Assembly (NCBI GenBank): GCA_037447655.1
Contig: JBBHKE010003135.1
Span: 1 to 64,000 of the forward strand
Direction: 5' to 3'
DNA: 64,000 bases
DNA from: Zygnema cylindricum
Lineage: Eukaryota; Streptophyta; Zygnematophyceae; Zygnematales; Zygnemataceae
Shown piece after piece: positions 55,728-64,000 of the stretch. How positions within the stretch are numbered: the first letter of the stretch is position 1; the number at the start of each line of letters is the position of its first letter. The position numbers and the translations under genes were made by a program. A model generated the notes under the pieces. The model saw only the letters and a program-made list of their open reading frames with translations, made no database searches and was not told the DNA's origin.

Positions 55728-56535
55728 CATGTGGACTGAGTGACTAACAGAGTCTAAAGCTTTAGGGGAGTGTTGTTTTTAGAAAGCTTTAGTCCTCTTT
55801 ATGCCTCAGCTGTGAGAGAGAGCTGTACAGGACTTAAGCTATTTTTTGGTTGAGTTCGGTTCAGTACTTACCGAAATTAGTGTGACAGTGAAGTTGGGAG
55901 TTCACGGTTCATTCACACTTGGGACACGTGTCGTCACTTGGGAGAATGCGTGAGTATGTCCTCCGCGGACGTACGGAAATTTGGCAGGACCACTGGACTT
56001 CGTGAAGTCAATTCTACGGTGCCAAATCCTCTAATCGGACCACGGTGCCAAATCCTCTAATCGGACCGCTGACAGCCGCCGCCAACAAATAGTGACGAGG
56101 CGTGACTAGATCATTATCACTTTACGTTGTCTGAACTTCGGTGTAAATATTTGTGATAGAATGTTAGATGTACGGCTGGAATGTCTCTGTACAGCTTAGT
56201 GTAGTTTCGGTGTATAAAAGTAAGACTTAGTGAATTTGATTTTTAGGAACAAATGATATGAAAACTGTACACTCAGTTTTATGTAATTTCATTTCTACAT
56301 ATCTCGCATACTTTTGAGCGGAATTGATTGAAATTTTTTGTGTATTTTCTTTTTTATGTTATCTACAGTGTGGCAAATTTTCAGGACGTTTGGAGCGTTT
56401 TTATGAAAGTTATAGTTTTTCAAAGTTGTTGTTCAGCCATTGGTATTTGTGGAAGCTTCCTCTCTTGATTTGTTCTACGATGACTACTGCTGCATCTTCT
56501 TCATCTTCAGTTCCAGCAGTTGTCTCAGAACAACA
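55728..56535 (+). mobile_element. Fragment of an A-type element inside the 3' LTR of J
   Basis: 43 bp of body end with PPT TTTAGGGGAG, then LTR 55771-56535 (TGTTGTTTTTAGAAAGC...CAGAACAACA). Direct repeats AGAGG at 55723-55727 and 56536-56540 flank it. The MTTAASSSSSVPAVV start codon in the LTR end (ATG near 56480) parallels the gag start inside the A LTR. The 5' LTR and coding part are missing. Confidence 0.75.
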
Positions 56536-57249
56536 AGAGGTACCTAAATATCACTAAGTCTTGGTCTGCTTACTCACGATTACCTACTACTAAATCCTAG
56601 TGCAATAAGAACACTATATAGTACATGAAGGTACGATAGTTGATGTACTTATTGTACGGCCATTGTACGACATGGTCTACAAGGTGACATTTGCCAAATC
56701 GGGAGCCATGGTTCCTCCTCCCATCTTCTCCGGTATCAAATAATGTGGCGCCACGTGGTATCGCGTGACGCTATCCTCAAAGGCCGCCGAAAGCTTATTG
56801 TGGGTGGCGGCTGTAATGGTGGCCGTCCGATCAGTTGTATTTATACGGATTCGATTTGCTTCCATGCATGAATTGATTAATGCGCGTTTTCGTTAGTCTG
56901 TTGCGAATTAGTCCTTTGGACCCATACATAAATGTGTAAAACATTCCATGTGTATCGTTTTGTTAGTGCCTTAAAGGATAAGGCGCGCGTCTACACAAAC
57001 TTTTGTAGACCCTGGTTCAAATGCGGCCACCGGTTCAAATACGGCCAGAGGCAGCATTTTGCTAAAACTAGTTAAACACCTTCTAATTCATTCTGCCTCC
57101 TTCTAAATGACCCAGCAGCCATGGCCTCCCTTTGGTCCTCTCTTTCTCTTTACATTCTAACTAAAACATAGAAGTGAACTATTAATTACCTCTTTTCCAA
57201 CACTCTATTTATTTTTCCAATACAGACCTAGAAGATACATGTTTCAACA

Positions 57250-57840
57250 CTCCTTATTTTCTAGTCTACTTTCTTTTGAACTCCCACTAAACACACATTT
57301 TTTATTTTTTTTCTTTTCTTTTTCTTCTTTTTTTTCTCCTCATAAAACTTTAAGTGAATACCCTCGTATTTAAAGAAGTGTATTAGATGAGCTGGAATAA
57401 AAATTACATCACACATTTTATTTTGCATGTCATTTTTCATAAATTCGAGAAAAGATATTATCCACCTCATCTCTTTTCTATCCACACTAAATCCAATTTC
57501 CCTTTTGCAATTCAAACAACCAGCCCCATCACCAATCCGCAACACATACCCAGATGCTAACCCTTTTACAAACACACCTTCATAAATGCCAACACTCCCA
57601 TTAGTGATGTCAAATCCATTAGCCCCCAAATTTTTCCAAAAAAATAGTGTCCCCACTAAGTACCTAATAAGATCTACGTCTTCCGTGCTCATATTTTTAT
57701 CCATGATACTCACCCCATTTTCTGAACTTTCATCACTCTCTCCCATGGAATTCTTTCCGCTATCACCTATTTTATTCTAACAAATATTTCCTCCCCTAAA
57801 CCTTTCATTAAATATTCCTCTTCTCCCTTATCTTTGAAAA
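57250..57840 (-). CDS. RT-end/RNase H-like remnant of element J
   Basis: The minus-strand ORF 57746-57261 has 161 codons: a Ser/Glu/Asp-rich start (SDESSENGVSIMDKNMS), FDITNGSVGIYEGVFVKGLASGYVLRI (decayed RNase H start), CKREIGFSVDRKEMRWIISFL, and a very Lys-rich tail (EEKKKKKKKRKKIKN). It corresponds to the remnant in element I, including the same join, so the reduced coding region was inherited and not lost separately. Function, if any, is unknown. Confidence 0.6.
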
Positions 57841-58143
57841 TCCCCTCTAGATTTACTTCTCCCTTTTCCTCGGAATCCGTTGAAGTCTCCCTTTTCGACC
57901 AGTTTTCTGTTTCCAAAATATCTATAAAATTATCCTCATTTTTTTTATTTTTCCCTTTTCTAGATCTGACTTTCTATACTCTTTGACATACACATCATGT
58001 CTAACTCCTTTAAGTACCTCCCTTCCCTTTACTTCCCTTATACCTCCAAAAGCACACTGTTGCTTTCGTGGAATTTCTGTGTACTTTTCTCTCTTCTCTA
58101 TTCTACCGCTAAGGAGAAGCTCTAAGATTTCTTTATCCTCTTT
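57841..58143 (-). other. Spacer between gag and the RNase H remnant in element J
   Basis: AT-rich, low-complexity sequence with Lys/Glu-type codons on the minus strand (KEREVLKGVRH-like). It contains the region that in I reads REKYTEIPQKQ. It probably encoded the linker after gag; it is now stopped. Confidence 0.45.
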
Positions 58144-59010
58144 CTACTCTTCCCTTTCTTCCTCCTCATCCACATTCCAACTTCTAAGTTCTTCCAAACA
58201 AGGGCATCGCTCTATATAATGACCCGGTTTTCCTCTCCCTCTCTTTCCACCAAAGTAACGATAAGGTTTACCTTTGTCTTTCTTCCTCCGCTCGTCACAG
58301 CCGTTCCTCTGATCACGCTTCCCCCGGTCACCACCAGCTGTAAATGCAGTCACCCTCTCACTTCCCCTACAAAGCTCCAAGGTGCTTTCCCTCACAAAAA
58401 TTATCCCCATGGTAATGCTCCTAGTACATGATGAGCCATCCATTCGCTGCATACGGTAAATGATGTCTTCGTACTCATCTGGGAGCTTCATGATTAGTGT
58501 ATTAATCTTTCTCACCTCAGATTCTACATATCCCGCACTAGCAAGCTCAACATATAACGCAGCAATAACATTGCCAAACTCTATCATACTACCGCTTTTA
58601 TAAACATATGCCTCTATTTGTTGTTTTACTAACTGCTGCCTCTGTATAGTCTCACTCTTATAAATCTGAATTAGTGCTTCCCAGATTTCCAAAGACTTGG
58701 TTAGACCTAAAAGAGTGATAGCTAAGGACTTAGATTCATATCTAAGTATGAGATGTTTTGCTATAATGTTTTTATATTCCCATATTTTTCTGTCATTTTC
58801 TTCAGTTTTAATCACTACAAGTGATACCATAGCTAAGAGCCTAGCTCCCCTCACCATAAGTGTCCCTTTATCCTTCTCCCCTATTTCCCCATCCACGGGA
58901 AGGTTTTTTCCTTCACCTTCCGTTGTATCTGAACTCCGGTTGATATTCTGGGCAACCTTAGATGATTCTCCATAGTAAGCTCCTCCAAAGCCAGGTGGCG
59001 GACAACTCAC
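58144..59010 (-). CDS. gag: gag of element J, open for 288 codons
   Basis: The longest intact gag of the window. It starts MSCPPPGFGGAYYGESS. Core: IWEYKNIIAKHLILRYESKS, EIWEALIQIYKSETIQRQQ, AYVYKSGSMIEFGNVIAALY, LIMKLPDEYEDIIYRMQ. A basic spacer follows (RKKDKGKPYRYFGGKRGRGK), then GHYIERC. The first two Cys of the CCHC knuckle are missing compared with element I, so the knuckle is incomplete although the frame is open. It could still assemble or be packaged with help from relatives. It ends near a Glu-rich tail at a stop. Confidence 0.85.
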   Translation of the reverse strand: MSCPPPGFGGAYYGESSKVAQNINRSSDTTEGEGKNLPVDGEIGEKDKGTLMVRGARLLAMVSLVVIKTEENDRKIWEYKNIIAKHLILRYESKSLAITLLGLTKSLEIWEALIQIYKSETIQRQQLVKQQIEAYVYKSGSMIEFGNVIAALYVELASAGYVESEVRKINTLIMKLPDEYEDIIYRMQRMDGSSCTRSITMGIIFVRESTLELCRGSERVTAFTAGGDRGKRDQRNGCDERRKKDKGKPYRYFGGKRGRGKPGHYIERCPCLEELRSWNVDEEEEREE

Positions 59011-59113
59011 TTGTCCCGAAACAATTCCCCATAAGTGCTTCTAGAAAAGCAACCCCTCCATCGTAAACTCCCAATAAGTGAAGTTTGTTCCATCGAACAT
59101 AGGCACCCAAGAT

Positions 59114-59128
59114 GGTGGGCCCATAACC
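59114..59128 (-). other. Primer-binding site of element J
   Basis: Minus strand GGTTATGGGCCCACC, perfect complement to the initiator tRNA-Met anticodon arm. Confidence 0.88.
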
Positions 59129-60363
59129 TGAAATTCTATGTGCTCCATTGCCCACAGAATTCGCAGATCCAAAAGAAGCTAATCTAGATAGTGCCAACTC
59201 CAAGTTGATATAAATCCAAATAAATGATCCCTTGACAATAAGAACCCCAATATACCTTCACTCCTGTGAAAAGAAGACCTTATGTGTGCTCAGTTCCACC
59301 ACAAAATGCAAAGCTTCAATATGTGTTTTGGACAATATTCCCCACTTTGACTTTCCCACTGAATAAGTGCCACCCTGGCACGCAAAGACTCTGACCGACT
59401 ACACCCTTGTGTAGCTTGGACTCCCCTGAGTCCGCAGCAAAAAGAATCACTGAATTTGCTCACCCGCGCATTAAGTTATGGCTGGTCATAGATGACCTTT
59501 ATAGTTACAAGCTCTCTTAGAGAGAGGTACCGAAATATCACTAAGTCTTAGTCTGCCTAGTCATGACTACCTACTACTAAACCCTAGTCCAATAGGAACA
59601 CTATATAGTACAAGAAGGTACAATGGGCGATGTACTTATTGTACGACCATTGTACGACAAGGTCTACAAGGTGACACCTGTCAAATCGGAAGCCATGGTT
59701 CCTCCTCCCATCTTCTCCGGTATCAAATAATGTGGCGCCACGTGGCACCGCGTGACGCTATCTCCGTATGCCGCCAAAAGCTCACTTCGCGTGGCGGCTA
59801 TAATGCCGACCGTCCGATCAAAACATATTTTACACGGTTCAGATTCTCGTACATGCAGGAATTGCTCCTTTTGGTTAGTCTGCTGTTAATTAGCTGTTGC
59901 GTTAATGTTTATGTATTTATGAAACCCGTCACGTGTATCGTTTCGATAACGCCTTATTGGTTAAGGCTTACGTCTACAAATATAACCACAGATCCTGGTT
60001 CAATTCTGGTTTAGAGCAGTTTTTGGTTATTTGTTAGTTTGTTAGAACTCTCTTCTTGTCCATGTATAAATACCTATTGTACCCTACATATGCCATCGTT
60101 TACTCTAAGCTATAGGCTAAAGCTAACGTCCGAGCAGGATGTAGGTACCAGGATCAAATCCTGGAACCGTCATAACCATTTTGGTACAAACTACGAATTA
60201 GTCTATCCTCTTTAGACAGCCATGGCTCTAGCTCTCTCTCTGGTCTTCAGTGACTGCAACAAGTATGGGGACCGGAGAGAGTTGAGCGAGAAGCAGGTTG
60301 CCTTTGCTGACTTACTCTATTTATTTTTCCAATACAGACCTAGAAAATACATAAATTTCAACA
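59129..60363 (-). repeat. 5' LTR of element J with two tRNA-like modules
   Basis: 1235 bp, minus strand TGTTGAAATTTATG...AGAATTTCA. + strand modules: about 59950-60010 (TTGGTTAAGGC...GATCCTGGTTCAATTC) and about 60108-60172 (GGCTAAAGCTAACG...ACCAGGATCAAATCCTGG). They belong to two different types, suggesting a recombinant LTR. Confidence 0.8.
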
Positions 60364-60688
60364 CTCCCCTTATTTTCTAGTCTACTTTCTTTTCAACTCC
60401 CACTAACTTAAAGGATAAGGCGCGCGTCTACACAAAATTGTGTAGACCCCGGTTCAAATGCGGCCACCGGTTAAAATGCGGCCAGAGGCAGCATTTTGCT
60501 AAAACTAGTAAAATACCTTCTAATTCATTTTGCCTCCTTCTAAATGACGCAGCAGCCATGGCTTGTCTTTGGTCCTCTCTTTTTCTTTACATTCTAACTA
60601 AAACATAGAAGTGAACTATTAAATACCTTTTTTCCAACACTCTATTTGTTTTTCCAATACAGACCTAGAAAATATATAAATTTCAACA
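60364..60688 (-). repeat. Collapsed tandem LTR remnant of element J
   Basis: 60364-60406 is PPT and body end (CTCCCCTTATTTTCTAGTC), then LTR from TTAAAGGATAAGGCGCGCG to TTTCAACA. It matches 56968-57249. Confidence 0.75.
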
Positions 60689-61234
60689 TATTGGATTCAG
60701 TGCATGCATCAAATTTGCCGCACGAAATAAATGAATCGGACATTTATTTCGACGGCGTATATCAAAAGCCGGTCTTCATCCGATGGCGCTAATCATCCCC
60801 GAGGTCCCACAATGGTCACTTTGGCGGTTTTTGGACGGTAACCTCGATACGCGTGCAACATGAATTGAAGCGACCACGAATCTGTCATTATGGATGAGTC
60901 GAATCACTTGTCGACTCCAGCACTGCATTTATGCATAATTTACGCCTGCCGTTGGAGCATAACATATATATAGGCAGGTAGTGGGTAGCACCTCTCTCCC
61001 AGAGAGCTTGTATAAATGATTTGCATCTTTGCTGCCTCATAACTAATTGGCTCGTTTGCCGTTTTTAGTGATTCTTTTTTCTACACAAACACAAAAGTCT
61101 ACGCTACACAGATATGTAGTCACACTATCAATTTGTTTGCTTGGGTAGGAGTGGTTGTGGCTGAAAGTGGGTTAGTTAAAAACTTTCTAGAGGATTTCTG
61201 AAATCTGTAGTCCATTGGAGGACACAGAATTGCA
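60689..61234 (+). repeat. Last piece of the 3' LTR of element H
   Basis: Continues the H LTR (TATTGGATTCAGTGC, as 46146 onward in the 5' LTR). TATA-like TTGTATAAATGAT near 61010. Ends AGAATTGCA, then CATGA. Confidence 0.88.
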
Positions 61235-61239
61235 CATGA

Positions 61240-61607
61240 CGTATATAGTTTCCGTTGAATGAAATAGTTAATGTTTAATTGTTTAAGTATGTGTCAAACA
61301 CTATTTGTCTTAGCACAATCAAAGACTTGTAGGATAAAGCTAACCGCTACCGGCTAACTTGAAGGACGCCAGGTACCACGATCGAATCCTAGGTCCGTCA
61401 AGTATCCTTTTAGTAAACCCACTAAAAACTACTACCCGTCTCTCCTTGGACTGCACAGGCAGCCATGGCTCTAGCTCCCTCTTCAACATTCAGTGATTAC
61501 GACAAGTGTAGAAGCTAGATATATGCATTAGAGGTAGAATGCCTCAGATTCTTTTCTACATTTCATTTTAGACCTAGAAAATACTAAAAGAACCATTAAT
61601 TTCTACA
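61240..61607 (-). repeat. 3' LTR of element K, proximal piece
   Basis: Minus strand start TGTAGAAATTAATGG at 61607. + strand tRNA-like module GGATAAAGCTAACCGC...TCGAATCCTAGGTCCGTCA at about 61332-61400. Joins 38747-39427 when H is removed. Confidence 0.88.
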
Positions 61608-62480
61608 CGCACCTTATTTTCTAGTCACTCTTGAATTTCAGGCCACGCTTCTCTTTGCAGAAAAACTTGTTTTATGGGAAAGCACAGGTTTGGTCATCAT
61701 ATGTGCTACCATCTCGCTATGTGGTCTGTACTCTAAACTATTTTTTTTTCCACCTTCTCTTTAACAAAGCTTTGTCTAATGTTCGTGTGTTTGGCTTTAA
61801 AATGATGTTTAGGATTGGCAGCAATAGCGATTACTACTTGATTATCACAAAGTATTTTCTGCACACAACTCTTAAGGTGACCAAGCTCACCTAGCAAAGA
61901 CTTGACCCACATCAATTATTATACAGCAGAGCAAGAGGCCATATACTCAGCCTCTTTGGTGGACTGGGCAATAAAATTTTGCGGTTGGCTACTCCAGCAA
62001 CAAGCCCCATCACCCACATTTAATACATATCCAGAATTACATCTCCTCATCGAAGCATCACCATAACTGGCATCACTCCAAGTAGTGATCTCACTACCCC
62101 CCTCACCAAATGTAATCATAGATCCCTAGTTCCTTTCAAATATGTAAGGACTCTTTTAGCTGCCTCCAAATCTCTCTTTGTGAAAGCATTTAGACTTATA
62201 CTCAGCACTCCGACAACTGTAGCTAAATCCGGCCGGGTACAATTTATAAAATAGATTAGACTTCCCACTACTTGCCAGTAAGAAATAGTCTGCATAAACT
62301 TTGTCATTTCAGGACCAAATTCTTCGTCTAAGATTATGACTCCTTCCACACTCCCCTCACATAACTTCTTTAACTCCATTGGAGTTGTATAACTATTAGC
62401 CTTATCTATATGAAGTTTTTCCAACATGTTCCCTATTGCTTCTTTCTAAGTCAGTCTTATAATCTTTCTTTCTCGATCTC
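61608..62480 (-). pseudogene. pol: RNase H of element K
   Basis: Minus strand. 62427-62116: NSYTTPMELKKL, YFINCTRPDLATVVGVLSISLN. 62119-61919: TTWSDASYGDASMRRCNSGYVL, CCWSSQPQNFIAQSTKEAEYMA. 61915-61733: MMWVKSLLGELGHL, LCDNQVVIAIA, HTNIRQSFVKEKVEKK. All three catalytic blocks are recognisable, split by single-base shifts and stops. Confidence 0.85.
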
Positions 62481-63317
62481 TTTCTACTTCAATTCCTAAA
62501 TATATCTTGCCTCCCCCATTTCCTTCATCTCACATCTCCCCATAAGATCCGTTTTTAGTTTAATAATTTTGTCCAATGATTTACTTAAAACAAGCAAATC
62601 ATCAACATTAATTGCAAAAAAAATAACACCTTCCTCTTCTTCAAAAACATAGATAGAGTGATCTGAGCTGATCCAGATATATCCCAGATCGGTAAGAAAC
62701 TCATCAAGCTTGTTATTCCACTGTGAGGGCGCCTGTTTCAAGCCATAAAGAGATTTAATCAACCAGCATACCTTACTCTCCTCTCTTTGCTCTACAAATC
62801 CTTCGGGTTATCACATAAAGATCTCCTCTTCCAATTCTCCATGCAAAAAGGGTAACTTGATGTCCATCTGGTGCACCTCGATGTCTTCCACTATTGCAAA
62901 ACTGAGAAGTATGCAGACGGAGGGAAATTGGACGACCAAGGCAAAAGTTTACTTGTGGTCGATTCCCTCTTTTTGTGTAAACCTTTTTGCCACTTACCGA
63001 GCCTTGTAGCGCTCAATGGTGTTAACCGGGTTCAATTTTAATTTGAACACCCACTTACACCCGATTGGTTTTTGGTTAGGTGGACAATCCACCATCTCCC
63101 AAGTGTCGGCTGCCATAATTGAGGCCATCTCCTCATTGATAACTATCTTCCACCGGTTCCTTTCTGGACAATTCTTCGCTCCTACATAAGTTCGAGGTTC
63201 ATCTGAGTGAGAGAGTTTTTTTACCTTGTTGTTAACGTGTTTTTCTTGCAACCTTTTGCTACTTCTCTTTCCCCCCTCAAAATTTGTGGCCGAAATAGAT
63301 GGTTCCCGTGGATTCAT
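62481..63317 (-). pseudogene. pol: Reverse transcriptase of element K (NVDD)
   Basis: Minus strand. 63317-62994: SSKRLQEKHVNNKVKKLSH, EPRTYVGAKNCPERNRWK, GCKWVFKLKLNPVNTIERYKA. Then a damaged middle (VEVHQMDIKLPF-like). 62762-62496: SLYGLKQAPSQWNNKLDEFL and FFAINVDDLLVLSK, where the Tyr of YVDD is Asn. The end is EMGEARYI. Confidence 0.85.
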
Positions 63318-64000
63318 TCGGACAATTTCGGCTTTCCCCTTGTCCCGTCATTCCGAATCGATTTCCACCACGTGGTCCACTTTTGGTAGAGTTGTCACTA
63401 GATTTTTTGCGGCCGAGTCCTTCTCTTTTTGATTTGTACCTGCACAAATATCATCTTCTCTTAAACCAAGACAGTTAGGAAGCTCAAAGTAATCGGAATT
63501 TTCTGACTCAAATATGATTTTTATTGACTTTGTACACTTGAAGAGATCGACACACTTTCCTTCATCTATAACTACTAGATGCTTTACTAAGATTATATCT
63601 TCTCTTTTTAGATCATAAACTCTGTATCCTTTTACATCCTCATCATATCTTAATAAGTACCTCGGTTTTCCTTTAGGATCTGGTTTACAATTAGACCGAT
63701 CTCTATCTAGACTGAACACTTGACTGCCGAAAACCTTTAAGTGAGATATGTCTAAATTCCGACCAGTCTATCTCTCATAAGGTGTTTGGCCTTTTACCGT
63801 TGAAGTGATTACTCTATATTTGAGGTCATTAACATGGTTCATGGCTTCGACCCAAAACGATTTTCCTATCTTCTTATCTGACGACATACTTCTAACACTA
63901 TCACGTAGTGTTCTATTTAATCTTTCGGCTACACCATTCTGCTCAAATTTTCAGTAACTATCTTTTGATGTTACACTCTATCTTCTCTCAGAAATTCCTC
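63318..64000 (-). pseudogene. pol: Integrase C-terminus of element K, running off the window
   Basis: Minus strand. 63719-63348 has SLDRDRSNCKPDPKGKPRYL, YDEDVKGYRVYDLKREDIIL and VVIDEGKCVDLF. Before it (63720-64000) HLKVFGSQV, FWVEAMNHVN and an NGVAERLN-like region are readable with shifts. The catalytic core lies beyond 64000. Confidence 0.82.

Larger units (their letters stand above)
55665..60688 (-). mobile_element. Element J: second non-autonomous gag-only copia derivative, with a tandem extra LTR
   Basis: In + coordinates: 3' LTR 55665-55727 and 56541-57249; body 57250-59113; PBS 59114-59128; 5' LTR 59129-60363; a 43-bp piece of body end 60364-60406; then partial LTR 60407-60688. The LTR/body-end/LTR arrangement on the right suggests a tandem copy collapsed by recombination. 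It interrupts the 3' LTR of H; no clean target duplication is left (GACAT on the left, TATTG on the right). Confidence 0.82.
39428..61234 (+). mobile_element. Element H: complete copia retrotransposon with TSD CATGA, carrying three nested elements
   Basis: 5' LTR 39428-39806 plus 46151-46778. Body 46779-51095. 3' LTR 51096-51280 plus 55469-55664 plus 60689-61234. Duplication CATGA at 39423-39427 and 61235-61239. Own length is about 6.25 kb once G, I and J are removed. All genes are decayed. Confidence 0.9.
38747..64000 (-). mobile_element. Element K: B-type copia on the minus strand, split by H, running off the right edge
   Basis: The 3' LTR is in two pieces, 38747-39427 and 61240-61607, about 1049 bp together. 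Both flank element H with the duplication CATGA. The body 61608-64000 holds RNase H, RT and integrase on the minus strand. The left end TGGGACTCTGAG is TG-initiated and follows CATAA in F. Confidence 0.85.

Noticed and set aside
56324-56557. 77-codon ORF as a secreted or membrane protein
   Set aside because: It is LTR sequence of an A-type fragment; only its last codons match the gag start of that family.

Overview
The window looks like heterochromatic, transposon-saturated nuclear DNA of a streptophyte (a land plant or a related green alga). It is AT-rich, has no bacterial-style operons, and almost everything in it is LTR retrotransposon. Ty1/copia elements predominate. The copia primer-binding sites are complementary to the anticodon arm of an initiator tRNA-Met. 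I cannot name the species. No intact host gene is recognisable. The only stretch that may be non-transposon is 30164-32395, with one weak 76-codon ORF.

Left part (1-11601): after about 960 bp of unassigned DNA comes one large Ty3/gypsy-like element, here called L, on the + strand. Its order is LTR, gag with two CCHC knuckles, aspartic protease, a cytosine-5 DNA-methyltransferase-like domain, reverse transcriptase, RNase H, integrase, and a PHD-finger-like zinc domain. It is decayed by several stops and frameshifts. The methyltransferase (5911-6922) and PHD finger (10107-10250) are extra chromatin-related modules and are the most unusual content of the window.

Middle left (11602-32395): copia-like copy A has LTRs in inverted orientation (11602-15470). 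Next comes a head-to-tail array of body-less L-type LTR units (15471-26492). Copia element B (18249-25722, target duplication GTAGG) is inserted in this array, and B's 3' LTR itself carries a solo LTR. A truncated copia copy C (26493-30163) follows. Its 3' LTR holds another solo LTR (target duplication TCTGC) and an embedded piece of gag. The 2.2-kb unassigned island comes next.

Right half (32396-64000): a Russian-doll nest of copia elements. D(+) is split by E(-), E by F(+), F by K(-), and K by H(+). H is complete (39428-61234, TSD CATGA) and is itself split by G (39807-46145, TSD TTAGA), I (51281-55463, TSD AAGAG) and J (55665-60688). J carries a fragment of an A-type element. D, E, F and K run past the right edge. 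I and J are non-autonomous derivatives with the same layout: LTR, gag, a small RT/RNase H remnant, LTR.

Features shared by the copia families: (1) a PBS matching the middle of initiator tRNA-Met, implying a half-tRNA primer; (2) a tRNA-like module (A/B-box-like, T-arm-like) in the LTRs, always antisense to the element; (3) an inverted repeat CTAGAAAATA...TATTTTCTAG around the polypurine tract/3' LTR junction. All coding regions carry lesions, so present activity would need proteins supplied in trans.
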